DNA of 64,000 nucleotides, from NCBI GenBank assembly GCA_948099385.1, contig CANUEZ040000208.1, positions 1,612,001-1,676,000 on the forward strand, in the 5' to 3' direction. This document shows, in pieces, positions 42,010-52,279 of the stretch. The position numbers and the translations under genes were made by a program. The DNA comes from Fasciola hepatica (taxonomy: Eukaryota > Platyhelminthes > Trematoda > Plagiorchiida > Fasciolidae). Under the pieces are notes generated by a model that was not told where the DNA came from, made no database searches, and saw nothing but the letters and a program-made list of their open reading frames with translations. The first letter of the stretch is position 1. Each line of letters begins with the position of its first letter.

Positions 42010-45000
42010 CACAATCCCCAAATTGGCTTCGGATTTCGCTTTCGCTTTGAACGGTAACAACCAAATTCTCGCACACCGATCCAATCCTATGTTCCATCAC
42101 TTCTCCATTTATGTGCCTGAGTAAAACCCAGGCATTCTCTTATGAACAATCCCCACACAAATTGCTCATACAGTGCAATAGAGCAGTAGCAGAGTAGATT
42201 TGTATAATATGATTCTCCATGCAGCTTGAACACTGAACTGACCATTGAAAATTATGGAAGCACTGTACAGCTGTTTGATCCGCTAAGGGAAACATGAGCA
42301 TTGCACATGGACAGAGCCCACTCGGAAACACGACCAAGGGTTGGGGTGAACGAATGTCAGTCGAACACCCAAACCACAAGGCTATCCGATATGGGTCTCA
42401 ACGCTTTGTTCAACATATACAATACATGATATAGCACAATCATCAAATTGGCTTCGGCTTTCGCTTTCGCTTTAAACGGTAACAACCAAATTCTCGCACA
42501 CCGATCCAATCCTATGTTCCATTACTTCTCTATTTATGGGCCTAAGTAAAACCAAGGCATTCCCTTATGAACAATCCCCACACAGATTGCTCATACAATG
42601 CAATAGAGCAGTAGCAGAGTAGATTTGTATAATATGATTCTCCATGCAGCTTGAACACTGAACTGACCATTGAAAATGATGAAAGCACTGTACAGCTGTT
42701 TGATCCGCTAAGGGAATCAGGAGCATTGCAAATGGACAGAGCCCACATGGGAACAATGTCCAAGGTTGGGGTGAACGAATGTCAGTCGAACACCCAAACC
42801 ACAAGGCTATCCGATATGTGTCTGAATGCTTCGTTCAACATATCCAATACTTGATATAGCACAATCCCCAAATTGGCTTCGGCTTTCGCTTTCGCTTTGA
42901 ACGGTAACAACCAAATTCTCGCACACCGATCCAATCCTACGTTCCATCACTTCTCTATTTATGGGCCTAGATAAAACCAAGGCATTCCCTTATGAACAAT
43001 CCCCACACAGATTGCTCATACAATGCAATAGAGCAGTAGCAGAGTAGATTTGTATAATATGATTCTCCATGCAGCTTGAACACTGAACTGACCACTGGAA
43101 ATTATGGAAGCACTGTACAGCTGTTTGATCCGCTAAGGGAATCATGAGCATTGCACATGGACAGAGCCCACTCGGAGACACGAACAAGGGTTGGGCTGAA
43201 CGAATGTCAGTCGAACACCCAAACCACAAGGCTATCCGATATGGGTCTCAAAGCTTTGTTCAACATATACACTACATGATATAGCACAATCCCCAAATTG
43301 GCTTCGGCTTTCGCTTTCGCTTTGAACGGTAACAACCAAATTCTCGCACACCGATCCAATCCTATGTTCCATCACTTCTCTATTTATGGGCCTAAGTAAA
43401 ACCAAGGCATTCCCTTATGAACAATCCCCACACAGATTGCTCATACAATGCAATAGAGCAGTAGCAATGTAGATTTGTATAATATGATTCTCCATGCAGC
43501 TTGAACACTGAACTGAGCACTGGAAATTATGGAAGCACTGTGCAGCTGTTTGATCCGCTAAGGGAATCATGAGCATTGCACATGGACAGAGCCCACTCCG
43601 AGACACGAACAAGGGTTGGGGTGAACGATTGACAGTCGAACACCCAAACCACAAGCCTATCCGATATGGGTCTCAACGCTTTTTTCAACATATACAATAC
43701 ATGATATAGCACAATCCCCAAATTGGCTTCGGATTTCGCTTTCGCTTTGAACGGTAACAACCAAATTCTCGCACACCGATCCAATCCTATGTTCCATCAC
43801 TTCTCCATTTATGTGCCTGAGTAAAACCCAGGCATTCTCTTATGAACAATCCCCACACAGATTGCTCATACAATGCAATAGAGCAGTAGCAGAGTAGATT
43901 TGTATAATATGATTCTCCATGCAGCTTGAACACTGAACTGACCACTGGAAATTATGGAAGCACTGTACAGCTGTTTGATCCGCTAAGGGAATCATGAGCA
44001 TTGCACATGGACAGAGCCCACTCGGAGACACGAACAAGGGTTGGGGTGAACGAATGTCAGTCGAACACCCAAACCACAAGGCTATCCGATATCGGTCTCA
44101 ACGCTTTGTTCAACATATACAATACATGATATAGCACAATCCCCAAATTGGATTCGGCTTTGGTTTCGCTTTGAACGGTAACAACCAAATTCTCGCACAC
44201 CGATCCAATCCTATGTTCCATCACTTCTCTATTTATGGGCCTAAGTAAAACCAGGGCATTCCCTTATGAACAATCCCCACACAGATTGCTCATACAATGC
44301 AATAGAGCAGTAGCAGAGTAGATTTATATAATATGATTCTCCATGCAGCTTGAACACTGAACTGACCATTGAAAATGATGGAAGCACTGTGCAGCTGTTT
44401 GATCCGCTAAGGGAATCATGAGCATTGCACATGGACAGAGCCCACTCCGAGACACGAACAAGGGTTGGGGTGAACGATTGACAGTCGAACACCCAAACCA
44501 CAAGCCTATCCGATATGGGTCTCAACGCTTTTTTCAACATATACAATACATGATATAGCACAATCCCCAAATTGGCTTCGGATTTCGCTTTCGCTTTGAA
44601 CGGTAACAACCAAATTCTCGCACACCGATCCAATCCTATGTTCCATCACTTCTCCATTTATGTGCCTGAGTAAAACCCAGGCATTCTCTTATGAACAATC
44701 CCCACACAAATTGCTCATACAGTGCAATAGAGCAGTAGCAGAGTAGATTTGTATAATATGATTCTCCATGCAGCTTGAACACTGAACTGACCATTGAAAA
44801 TTATGGAAGCACTGTACAGCTGTTTGATCCGCTAAGGGAATCATGAGCATTGCACTTGGACAGAGCCCACTCGGAAACACGACCAAGGGTTGGGGTGAAC
44901 GAATGTCAGTCGAACACCCAAACCACAAGGCTATCCGATATGGGTATCAACGCTTTGTTCAACATATACACTACATGATATAGCACAATCATCAAATTGG

Positions 45001-46067
45001 CTTCGGCTTTCGCTTTCGCTTTAAACGGTAACAACCAAATTATCGCACACCGATCCAATCCTATGTTCCATCACTTCTCTAATTATGGGCCTAAATAAAA
45101 CCAAGGCATTCCCTTATGAACAATCCCCACACAGATTGCTCATACAATGCAATAGAGCAGTAGCAGAGTAGATTTGTATAATATGATTCTCCATGCAGCT
45201 TGAACACTGAACTGACCATTGAAAATTATGGAAGCACTGTACAGCTGTTTGATCCGCTAAGGGAATCAGGAGCATTGCAAATGGACAGAGCCCACATGGG
45301 AACAATGTCCAAGGTTGGGGTGAACGAATGTCAGTCGAACACCCAAACCACAAGGCTATCCGATATGTGTCTGAATGCTTCGTTCAACATATACAATACT
45401 TGATATAGCACAATCCCCAAATTGGCTTCGGCTTTCGCTTTCGCTTTGAACGGTAACAACCAAATTCTCGCACACCGATCCAATCCTACGTTCCATCACT
45501 TCTCTATTTATGGGCCTAGATAAAACCAAGGCATTCCCTTATGAACAATCCACACAGATTGCTCATACAATGCAATAGAGCAGTAGCAGAGTAGATTTGT
45601 ATAATATGAATCTCCATGTAGCTTGAACACTGAACTGACCACTGGAAATTATGGAAGCACTGTACAGCTGTTTGATCCGCTAAGGGAATCATGAGCATTA
45701 AACATGGACAGAACCCACTCGGAGACACGAACAAGGGTTGGGGTGAACGAATGTCAGTCGAACACCCAATCCACAAGGCTATCCGATATCGGTCTCAACG
45801 CTTTGTTCAACATATACACTACATGATATAGCACAATCCCCACATTGGATTCGGCTTTGCTTTCGCTTTGAACGGTAACAACCAAATTCTCGCACGCCGA
45901 TCCAATCCTATGTTCCATCACTTCTCTATTTATGGGCCTAAGTAAAACCAAGGCATTCGTTTATGAACAATCCCCACACAGATTGCTCATACAATGCAAT
46001 AGAGCAGTAGCAGATTAGATTTGTATATTATGATTCTCCATGCAGCTTGAACACTGAACTGACCATT
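42010..46067 (+). repeat. Higher-order repeat, 6 monomers, period 2,549 bp, truncated by the retrotransposon
   Basis: Marks shared at a 2,549-bp offset include TTATGTGCCTGAGTAAAACC (near 42109 and 44658), CATACAGTGCAATAG (near 42167 and 44716), CACAATCATCAAATTGG (near 42435 and 44984) and CCTACGTTCC (near 42937 and 45486). The second unit is only about 60 percent complete: it stops at the retrotransposon insertion after GACCATT (46061-46067). Satellite beyond the element does not carry on this series, so the period ends at or near the insertion. Confidence 0.8.
46063..46067. repeat. Target-site duplication, left copy (CCATT)
   Basis: The satellite reads CTGACCATT and then changes abruptly to CATCATCATCTTCATCG, the tail of the retrotransposon. 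The same five bases stand at 49917-49921 on the other side. In an empty monomer the site is GACCATTGAAAATT or GACCATTGGAAATT, so the element entered just after CCATT. Five bases is short and could be chance, but it agrees with the satellite resuming exactly in phase. Confidence 0.7.
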
Positions 46068-46268
46068 CATCATCATCTTCATCGTACAGCGTTAAACAAT
46101 AGGGCAAGCCCCACTGACCACTGCCTTTCTCGCCATGTTGCACGTTGAATTAGAAAGTATGAATATACAAGATGGACAGGGACTGGACCTACACGGGTGG
46201 GAAAAGGAAAGAATGCCCTAGTAGCCAACACACGGAATACACATTCTAACTGTACAGACGTACACCGA
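46068..46268 (-). other. Retrotransposon 3' UTR and ATG-type tail
   Basis: This stretch lies downstream of the final stop of the retrotransposon frame. On the minus strand it ends GATGAAGATGATGATG, directly against satellite sequence. RTE elements commonly end in short tandem repeats of this kind in place of poly(A), and the 3' end is where reverse transcription starts. Short open frames on either strand here are not credible genes. Confidence 0.75.
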
Positions 46269-46475
46269 TCAAACATTCTGATTCGATAGAAAGTGACAAC
46301 ACGATCGCCACTGTTCGCGGTTCGCAGCCATATCCTTCAGTGTCTCCAGCCAACTGGTAGACGGATATTTTGGACCCCAACCACGAAGACGTGAAGCACC
46401 TACTTTTCCTAAGTCTGCTGTACATTTTCTCATTCCTCGTTGCCACGTCATCTGTTGACCTCCACGTGGTCTCTT

Positions 46476-46478
46476 TCA
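46476..46478 (-). other. In-frame TGA stop near the C-terminus of pol
   Basis: The minus strand reads CCTCCTAGGGAG then TGA, then AAGAGACCACGTGGAGGTC in the same frame. The protein before (VPPRE) and after (KRPRGGQQ) the stop both look like the conserved tail of RTE proteins, so this is a point nonsense change and not the true end. A TGG tryptophan codon is the likely ancestor, from memory of relatives. About 68 residues lie beyond it. Confidence 0.8.
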
Positions 46479-47237
46479 CTCCCTAGGAGGAACGGAGAAT
46501 AGGACACGGTACGGTAGACGTGTGTTTGCCATACGTAACACGGTTCCCAACCAACGAAGTCTACTAAGTTGGATACGCTGTGACAAAAGGTTCTCTGAAT
46601 TAGTACCCAATACTCGCTTTCTGACCTCATCGTTGCTTACTCGGCTATTCCACCCAATCCTGGCGATACTACGTAAACATCGATGGTCGAAAACCTCAAG
46701 ACGACGAATATCTTCAGCCCGCAGACTCCAAGTTTCGCAACCGTACAACAAAACTGAACGCACAGTGGCACAGTATACACGACCTTTCAACTTCAGTGAA
46801 ATATCAGGTCGGCGCCACAAGTGCTTCAGTCCAGCGTACGCCACTCGAGCTTTGGATATCCGCGTACTCACCTCTACTACTGTGCTCCCATCCGTCGTCA
46901 CGCAGCTACCGAGGTAGGTGAAGTGGTCGACAACTGACAGCACCTCCCCATCGAGCATCAAGCTCGGAATTGTTGACGTCCAGTCTTGTAACATCACCTT
47001 GCACTTTGAAGGTGCAAAGCGCATGCCGAATGGGGCTACAGCCCTTGCGAGATTATCTAGTGCACGTTGAGCATGTTCCGTGGATTCGAACAAGCAGACA
47101 ACGTCGTCTGCGTAATCTAAGTCACATAGCTTTTCACTATCTCCTAGTTCGACCCCTACATCCTGAAGATTTTGCAGCCCACTCTCCATTATTTCGTCCA
47201 TGACGAAGTTGAACAGGAATGGAGACAAAGGGCATCC

Positions 47238-47240
47238 CTA
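47238..47240 (-). other. In-frame TAG stop inside reverse transcriptase motif B
   Basis: The minus strand reads GGTGTTCGG then TAG, then GGATGCCCTTTGTCTCCA. In translation this is GVR, stop, GCPLSP. Reverse transcriptases of this kind have glutamine here (RQGCPLSP), so CAG to TAG, a C-to-T transition, is the simplest explanation. The stop removes the YADD motif, so the truncated product could have endonuclease but not reverse transcriptase activity. Confidence 0.9.
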
Positions 47241-49559
47241 CCGAACACCACTGGTCGTTTCGAACCGACCGGATAGTTCGCCGTAAACTCTAACGCGGCC
47301 AGAAGTATGAGAATACAATGATCTCAGTAGGTTCACGAACTTCTGGGGCATACCTTTTCGATGAAGAGTACTGAAAAGCGATGTTCGATCAACTGAATCG
47401 AAGGCGCCTTTCAGGTCTAAGAAAAGCATTATTGTTGGTCGGCGGTGCGTGTGACGCTTTTCAAGAAGTCGGCGAAGAGTAAAAATCTGGTCGATGCATC
47501 CTCGACCTGGGCGGAATCCAGCCTGCTGTTCGCGGACATTCCTCTCGCGAGCCGGTGTAAGACGGTGCAGCAAAATCGAAGCTAATACTTTGGTGACTAT
47601 CGGGATTAAGCTAATCCCACGATAATTACTGCAGTCATTGCGTATTCCCTTCTTGAAGATGGGAACAATCAATGACTCGCTCCATATTAACGGAATACGC
47701 TCCTCCTTCCAAATGTCACGGAGCAAGGCGGTTAGTGATTTTATCAACGCCTCACCACCCAGTTTGAAAAGAACTGGGGGAAGTTCGTCGGGACCTGCCG
47801 CTTTCCCCCGCCTTAGTAATCGAATACATGACTCTACTTCTACTTCTGATGGGGGCTCAAGTGATACCACCCAAGGAGTCACAGTTGTTGACACGGGAGT
47901 AATTACACTAGCGTGCGGCCAGCTAAACTGTTCCTTGAAGTACTCGGCCCATCGGTCAAGCCTTTGCTGTTTGTTATGGATGGGTTCTCCATTCCTATTG
48001 CAAATCGCTTCACTGACCTGAGTTCGCCGTCCACTGGTGTCACGAATAAGTTTGAACAGTCTTTGACTGTTACCTGAAGCAGCTGCCACTTCCATTTCTT
48101 CGGCTACATTGACCCACCAATTTTCGCGATCCTTCTTAAGGCTTCGTGTAACTTGTCTTTGCAGCTTTCTCCGCATCTTATTCATCTCCTTACGGTTCGA
48201 GAGCTGACGCTTTTGCTCCATTATACTCAGCGACTCTTGCGAGATCCAGTGTCTTTGATGGACAACGGATCCAGGACCACAGGCAAAACCTGCTGCAACG
48301 TGCATCGCCTGTTTGATATGAGACCAATGCTCATCTACATTACTGTTCTCCGTGGATCCTAGCTCATGTGCTAACTTCTGCTCATAACGGGTGCAAACGT
48401 CTGGATCACACAAACGTTGCACGGCTAATCCGGTTTGCGGTTTGCGACGATGGCCATGGAGCTGGAGAGATAATCGCATTAAAACTAAGGCATGGTCCGA
48501 CTCTACGTACGTGGACCAGTAGGATCTACAGTTCTGAACAGAACTGCGCCACCGGTAGCTTACGGCAATATGGTCAATTTGACTAAAAGTACCTGTAGAG
48601 TTAGAGCGCCATGTCGCTGTGCGACGCGAGCTGTGTCGGAAATTTGTGCTAGACAAGAACAATCGATTGTCTGCACAAAATTGGAGAAGCCTATCCCCGT
48701 TATCTGTGCGCTCAGCGGGTAAAGCACAACGCCCACCTAAACAGGCTTCTGACACACTGAGTTTGCCAACTTGTGCATTGAAGTCACCAGCTAGCACTAC
48801 AATGTCGGAACCTTTACTGCTGCGAACGAGAGTGGCGAGGGCATCATAGAACTCATCTTTCTGCAAGTCTGAGCTGCAGTCCGTTGGGGCGTACGCCGAG
48901 ATCACGAACAAATTGCGTTTAACACAACTATCCTTTCGAACGCCGACTGACCCTTGGAGTCTCACAGCACATAAACGACTGTTAACAGGGATCCAGTCTA
49001 ATAGGGCAGCCTCAGCCTTGTCAGTCAAGACAATTCCTACACCACGTTGACCCACAGCCCTAGCTGCTTCGTCTCCTGAGGTGCGCAGAATATACCTCGT
49101 TGAGATACCTGGAGCAGTTAGCTGAATTACATTGCTCGAATCCTGGATACGCGTTTCGCTTAAGCAGCAAACATCAATCTTCAGAGAGTTCATTGTGAGG
49201 GCTAGGCACGCCTGCTGACCGACCTGCATCAGTGTACGCACGTTGAAGGAGCCGAAATTCAGAGGCTGACGGGGCTTGAGAAAATGTGAGTTACCAGTCA
49301 GAGGATTATTCCCGACACTATTTGACAGTGAATCGTTGCGAGTATCGACCGTGTTATCAATGGGAGCATTATGGGTGGATAGATGGGGCAAAGAGGGATG
49401 GTTAGGGACAGAAGACAAAGGTTGAATAACAGAGAGGGAACTCTGAGCAGTAGCACACTTATCACTACCCACCCCGATCGATGCAATGGGCAGCGCGGTC
49501 CTGATTAGCCTGCGCGACGACCGATGCAGTATGGAATTCTTTTTAGTCGTGCAGTTCAT

Positions 49560-49916
49560 GGGAGATGTTGGACGGGTACTGCTAGGGTGTCCAGCCACAA
49601 AGCAGGAGAACGATTAGGGTCCTCATCCAAAGCCTTTAGTTCTGACAAGAACCTATCCAAAAGGCAGCGGGATGGCTTAGTGGAAGCCCATTTGCTTGGA
49701 TCAATTATTCTTCCACTGGTTTTTCCGACTGAGTTGCCAGCTCAAATCAACCCCCAACCTGGAGGACCAGGAGACTGGACTTCGTCTGACCGCTACCCAT
49801 TGACCTGTCAGGTATGATTGCATCTCCGGCTTAAGGAAGCCATCCTGTATAGCTCTTTGGGTCATAGAGGCGCGCAAGCCATCACACCACGTCAAGGTGC
49901 AGTCTCGTCGTGATGG
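49560..49916 (-). other. Retrotransposon 5' leader
   Basis: This is the sequence between the satellite junction and the first ATG of the long frame. On the minus strand it begins CCATCACGACGAGACTGCAC, immediately beside the flanking CCATT duplication. It is clearly not satellite and has no coding frame continuous with pol because of the TAA at 49614-49616. In RTE elements the internal promoter would lie here, but I see no motif that proves it. The presence of this leader argues against 5' truncation. Confidence 0.65.
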
Positions 49917-49921
49917 CCATT
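49917..49921. repeat. Target-site duplication, right copy (CCATT)
   Basis: CCATT stands between the 5' end of the retrotransposon and satellite sequence that resumes at GGAAATTATGGAAGCACTG. It matches the left copy at 46063-46067. Removing the element and one copy rebuilds a normal satellite junction (GACCATTGGAAATTATGG), a form that occurs in undisturbed monomers such as the one near 60095. Confidence 0.7.
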
Positions 49922-50216
49922 GGAAATTATGGAAGCACTGTACAGCTGTTTGATCCGCTAAGGGAATCATGAGCATTGCACATGGACAGAACCCACTCGG
50001 AGACACGAACAAGGGTTGGGGTGAACGAATGTCAGTCGAACACCCAAACCACAAGCCTATCCGATATGGGTCTCAACGCTTTGTTCAACATATACAATAC
50101 ATGATATAGCACAATCCCCAAATTGGCTTCGGCTTTCGCTTTCGCTTTGAACGGTAACAACCAAATTCTCGCACACCGATCCAATCCTATGTTCCATCAC
50201 TTCTCTATTTATGGGC

Positions 50217-51060
50217 CTAAGTAAAACCAAGGCATTCCCTTATGAACAATCCCCACACAGATTGCTCATACAATGCAATAGAGCAGTTGCAGAGTAGATT
50301 TGTATAATATGATTCACCATGCAGCTTGAACACTGAACTGACCACTGGAAATGATGGAAGCACTGTACAGCTGTTTGATCCGCTAAGGGAATCATGAGCA
50401 TTGCACATGGACAGAACCCACTCGGAGACACAAACAAGGGTTGGGGTGAACGAATGTCAGTCGAACACCCAAACCACAAGCCTATCCCATATGGGTCTCA
50501 ACGCTTTGTTCAACATATACAATACATGATAAAGCACAATCCCCAAATTGGCTTCGGATTTCGCTTTCGCTTTGAACGGTAACAACCAAATTCTCGCACA
50601 CCGATCCAATCCTATGTTCCATCACTTCTCTATTTATGGGCCTAAGTAAAACCAAGGCATTCCCTTATGAACAATCCCCACACAGATTGCTCATACAATG
50701 CAATAGAGCAGTTGCAGAGTAGATTTGTATAATATGATTCACCATGCAGCTTGAACACTGAACTGACCATTGAAAATGATGGAAGCACTGTACAGCTGTT
50801 TGATCCGCTAAGGGAATCATGAGCATTGCACATGGACAGAACCCACTCGGAGACACGAACAAGGGTTGGGGTGAACGAATGTCAGTCGAACACTCAAACC
50901 ACAAGCCTATCCGATATGGGTCTCAACGCTTTGTTCAACATATACACTACATGATATAGCACAATCCCCAAATTGGATTCGGCTTTCGCTTTCGCTTTGA
51001 ACGGTAACAACCAAATTCTCGCACACCGATCCAATCCTATGTTCCATCACTTCTCTATTT
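50217..51060 (+). repeat. Two adjacent near-identical monomers (425-bp doubling)
   Basis: Two neighbouring monomers share the rare marks GAGCAGTTGCAGAG (near 50281 and 50706) and GATTCACCATGCAGC (near 50311 and 50736), which I did not notice elsewhere in the window. They differ at a few sites (GACCACTGG against GACCATTGA; ACACCCAAA against ACACTCAAA). This is a single-monomer tandem duplication close to the retrotransposon. Confidence 0.65.
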
Positions 51061-52279
51061 ATGGGCCTAAGTAAAACCAAGGCATTCCCTTATGAACAAT
51101 CCCCAAACAGATTGCTCATACAATGCAATAGAGCAGTAGCAGAGTAGATTTGTATAATATGATTCTCCATGCAGCTTGAACACTGAACTGACCATTGAAA
51201 ATTATGGAAGCACTGTACAGCTGTTTGATCCGCTAAGGGAATCATGAGCATTGCACATGGACAGAGCCCACACGAGGACACGAACAAGGGTTGGGGTGAA
51301 CGAATGTCAGTCGAACACCCAAACCACAAGGCTATCCGATATGGGTCTCAACGCTTTGTTCAACATATACACTACATGATATAGCACAATCCCCAAATTG
51401 GCTTCGGCTTTCGCTTTCGCTTTGAACGGTAACAACCAAATTCTCGCACACCGATCCAATCCTATGTTCCATCACTTCTCTATTTATGGGCCTAAGTAAA
51501 ACCAAGGCATTCCCTTATGAACAATCCACACAGATTGCTCATACAATGCAATAGAGCAGTAGCAGAGTAGATTTGTATAATTTGATTCTCCATGCAGCTT
51601 GAACACTGAACTGACCATTGAAAATTATGGATGCACTGTACAGCTGTTTGATCCGCTAAGGGAATCATGAGCATTGCACATGGACAGATCCCACTCGGAG
51701 ACACGAACAAGGGTTGGGGTGAACGAATGTCAGTCGAACACCCAAACCACAAGCCTATCCGATATGGGTCTCAACGCTTTGTTCAACATATACAATACAT
51801 GATATAGCACAATCCCCAAATTGGATTCGGCTTTCGCTTTTGCTTTGAACGGTAACAACCAAATTCTCGCACACCGATCCAATCCTATGTTACATCACTT
51901 CTCTATTTATGGGCCTAAGTAAAACCAAGGCATTCCCTTATGAACAATCCCCACACAGATTGCTCATACAATGCAATAGAGCAGTAGCAGAGTAGATTTG
52001 TATAATATGATTCTCCATGCAGCTTGAACACTGAACTGACCATTGAAAATTATGGAAGCACTGTACAGCTGTTTGATCCGCTAAGGGAATCATGAGCATT
52101 GCACATGAACAGAGCCCACTCGGAGACACGAACAAGGGTTGGGGTGAACGAATGTCAGTCGAACACCCAAACCACAAGGCTATCCGATATGGGTCTCAAC
52201 GCTTTGTTCAACATATACAATACATGATATAGCACAATCCTCAAATTGGCTTCGGCTTTCGCTTTCGCTTTGAACGGTA

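Larger units (their letters stand above)
1..46067 (+). repeat. 425-bp satellite DNA, left array (about 108 monomers)
   Basis: This is an uninterrupted head-to-tail tandem repeat. The landmark GGCATTCCCTTATGAACAAT recurs about every 425 bp (for example at 90, 515, 2214 and 7306), always on the plus strand. Each monomer then passes through CTCATACAATGCAATAGAGC, an AT-rich stretch around TTTGTATAATATGATT, TACAGCTGTTTGATCCGCTA, GTCAGTCGAACACCCAAA, GCACAATCCCCAAATTGGCT, a short CTTTCG-type microrepeat and TCTATTTATGGGCCTAAG. Lengths vary from 423 to 425 bp: one-base losses (GGAGCAC for GGAAGCAC) and two-base losses (AATCCACACAG for AATCCCCACACAG) recur in defined subtypes. The array begins before base 1. 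No gene is visible in it. Because 425 is not a multiple of three, no reading frame passes through successive monomers. I do not know a published name for this family. Confidence 0.97.
46269..49559 (-). pseudogene. Broken endonuclease-reverse transcriptase (pol) ORF of the RTE-like element
   Basis: This is one continuous frame of about 1,096 codons with two in-frame stops and no frameshift seen. I take the ATG at 49557-49559 as the start; the frame is open up to a TAA at 49614-49616, and a GTG at 49596-49598 is the only other candidate noted. Residues 100-365 form an AP-endonuclease-like domain: FNVRTL (N106), LSETRI (E135), GDFNAQVG (D259, N261), IDH (D329, H330) and SDH (354-356), so its catalytic set appears present. 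The reverse transcriptase follows: GKAAGPDELPP (from 585), NYRGISL (645), QAGFRPGRG (679), motif A FLDLKGAFDSVDR with D715, motif B broken at codon 774, and YADD at 816-819. The tail has GCETWS and a WGPKYPSTSWLETLKDM-like end. Codon 774 (TAG) and codon 1028 (TGA) would each cut the protein short, so it is called a pseudogene. Confidence 0.9.
46068..49916 (-). mobile_element. Non-LTR retrotransposon, RTE-clade-like, near full length
   Basis: A 3.85-kb insert in the satellite, transcribed on the minus strand. In order on that strand it has about 357 bp of leader, one long reading frame (endonuclease then reverse transcriptase, ending in a C-terminal tail) and about 200 bp of 3' UTR ending in GATGATGATG. 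It has no long terminal repeats, no poly(A) tail and no gag-like first ORF. A single EN-RT frame with a short ATG-type 3' tail is the usual plan of RTE elements. Such elements copy themselves by nicking target DNA and reverse transcribing RNA at the nick. The 5-bp flanking duplication and complete 5' end suggest one clean insertion. It is unlikely to be active because the frame has two stops. Clade assignment is from motifs and memory, without alignment. Confidence 0.88.

Noticed and set aside
1..46067. Hammerhead ribozyme of the kind known from schistosome satellite DNA
   Set aside because: The core CTGATGA with a paired GAAA was not found in the monomer on either strand. CTGACCATTGAAA only superficially resembles it.
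46522..46917. Plus-strand open frames inside the retrotransposon (46522-46917, 47638-48021 and others)
   Set aside because: They are antisense shadows of the endonuclease-reverse transcriptase frame, which shows clear domain motifs on the minus strand.
49701..50054. Minus-strand 117-codon frame spanning the satellite and retrotransposon leader
   Set aside because: It is a chance fusion across the insertion junction; half is satellite frame and half is leader, with no known domain.
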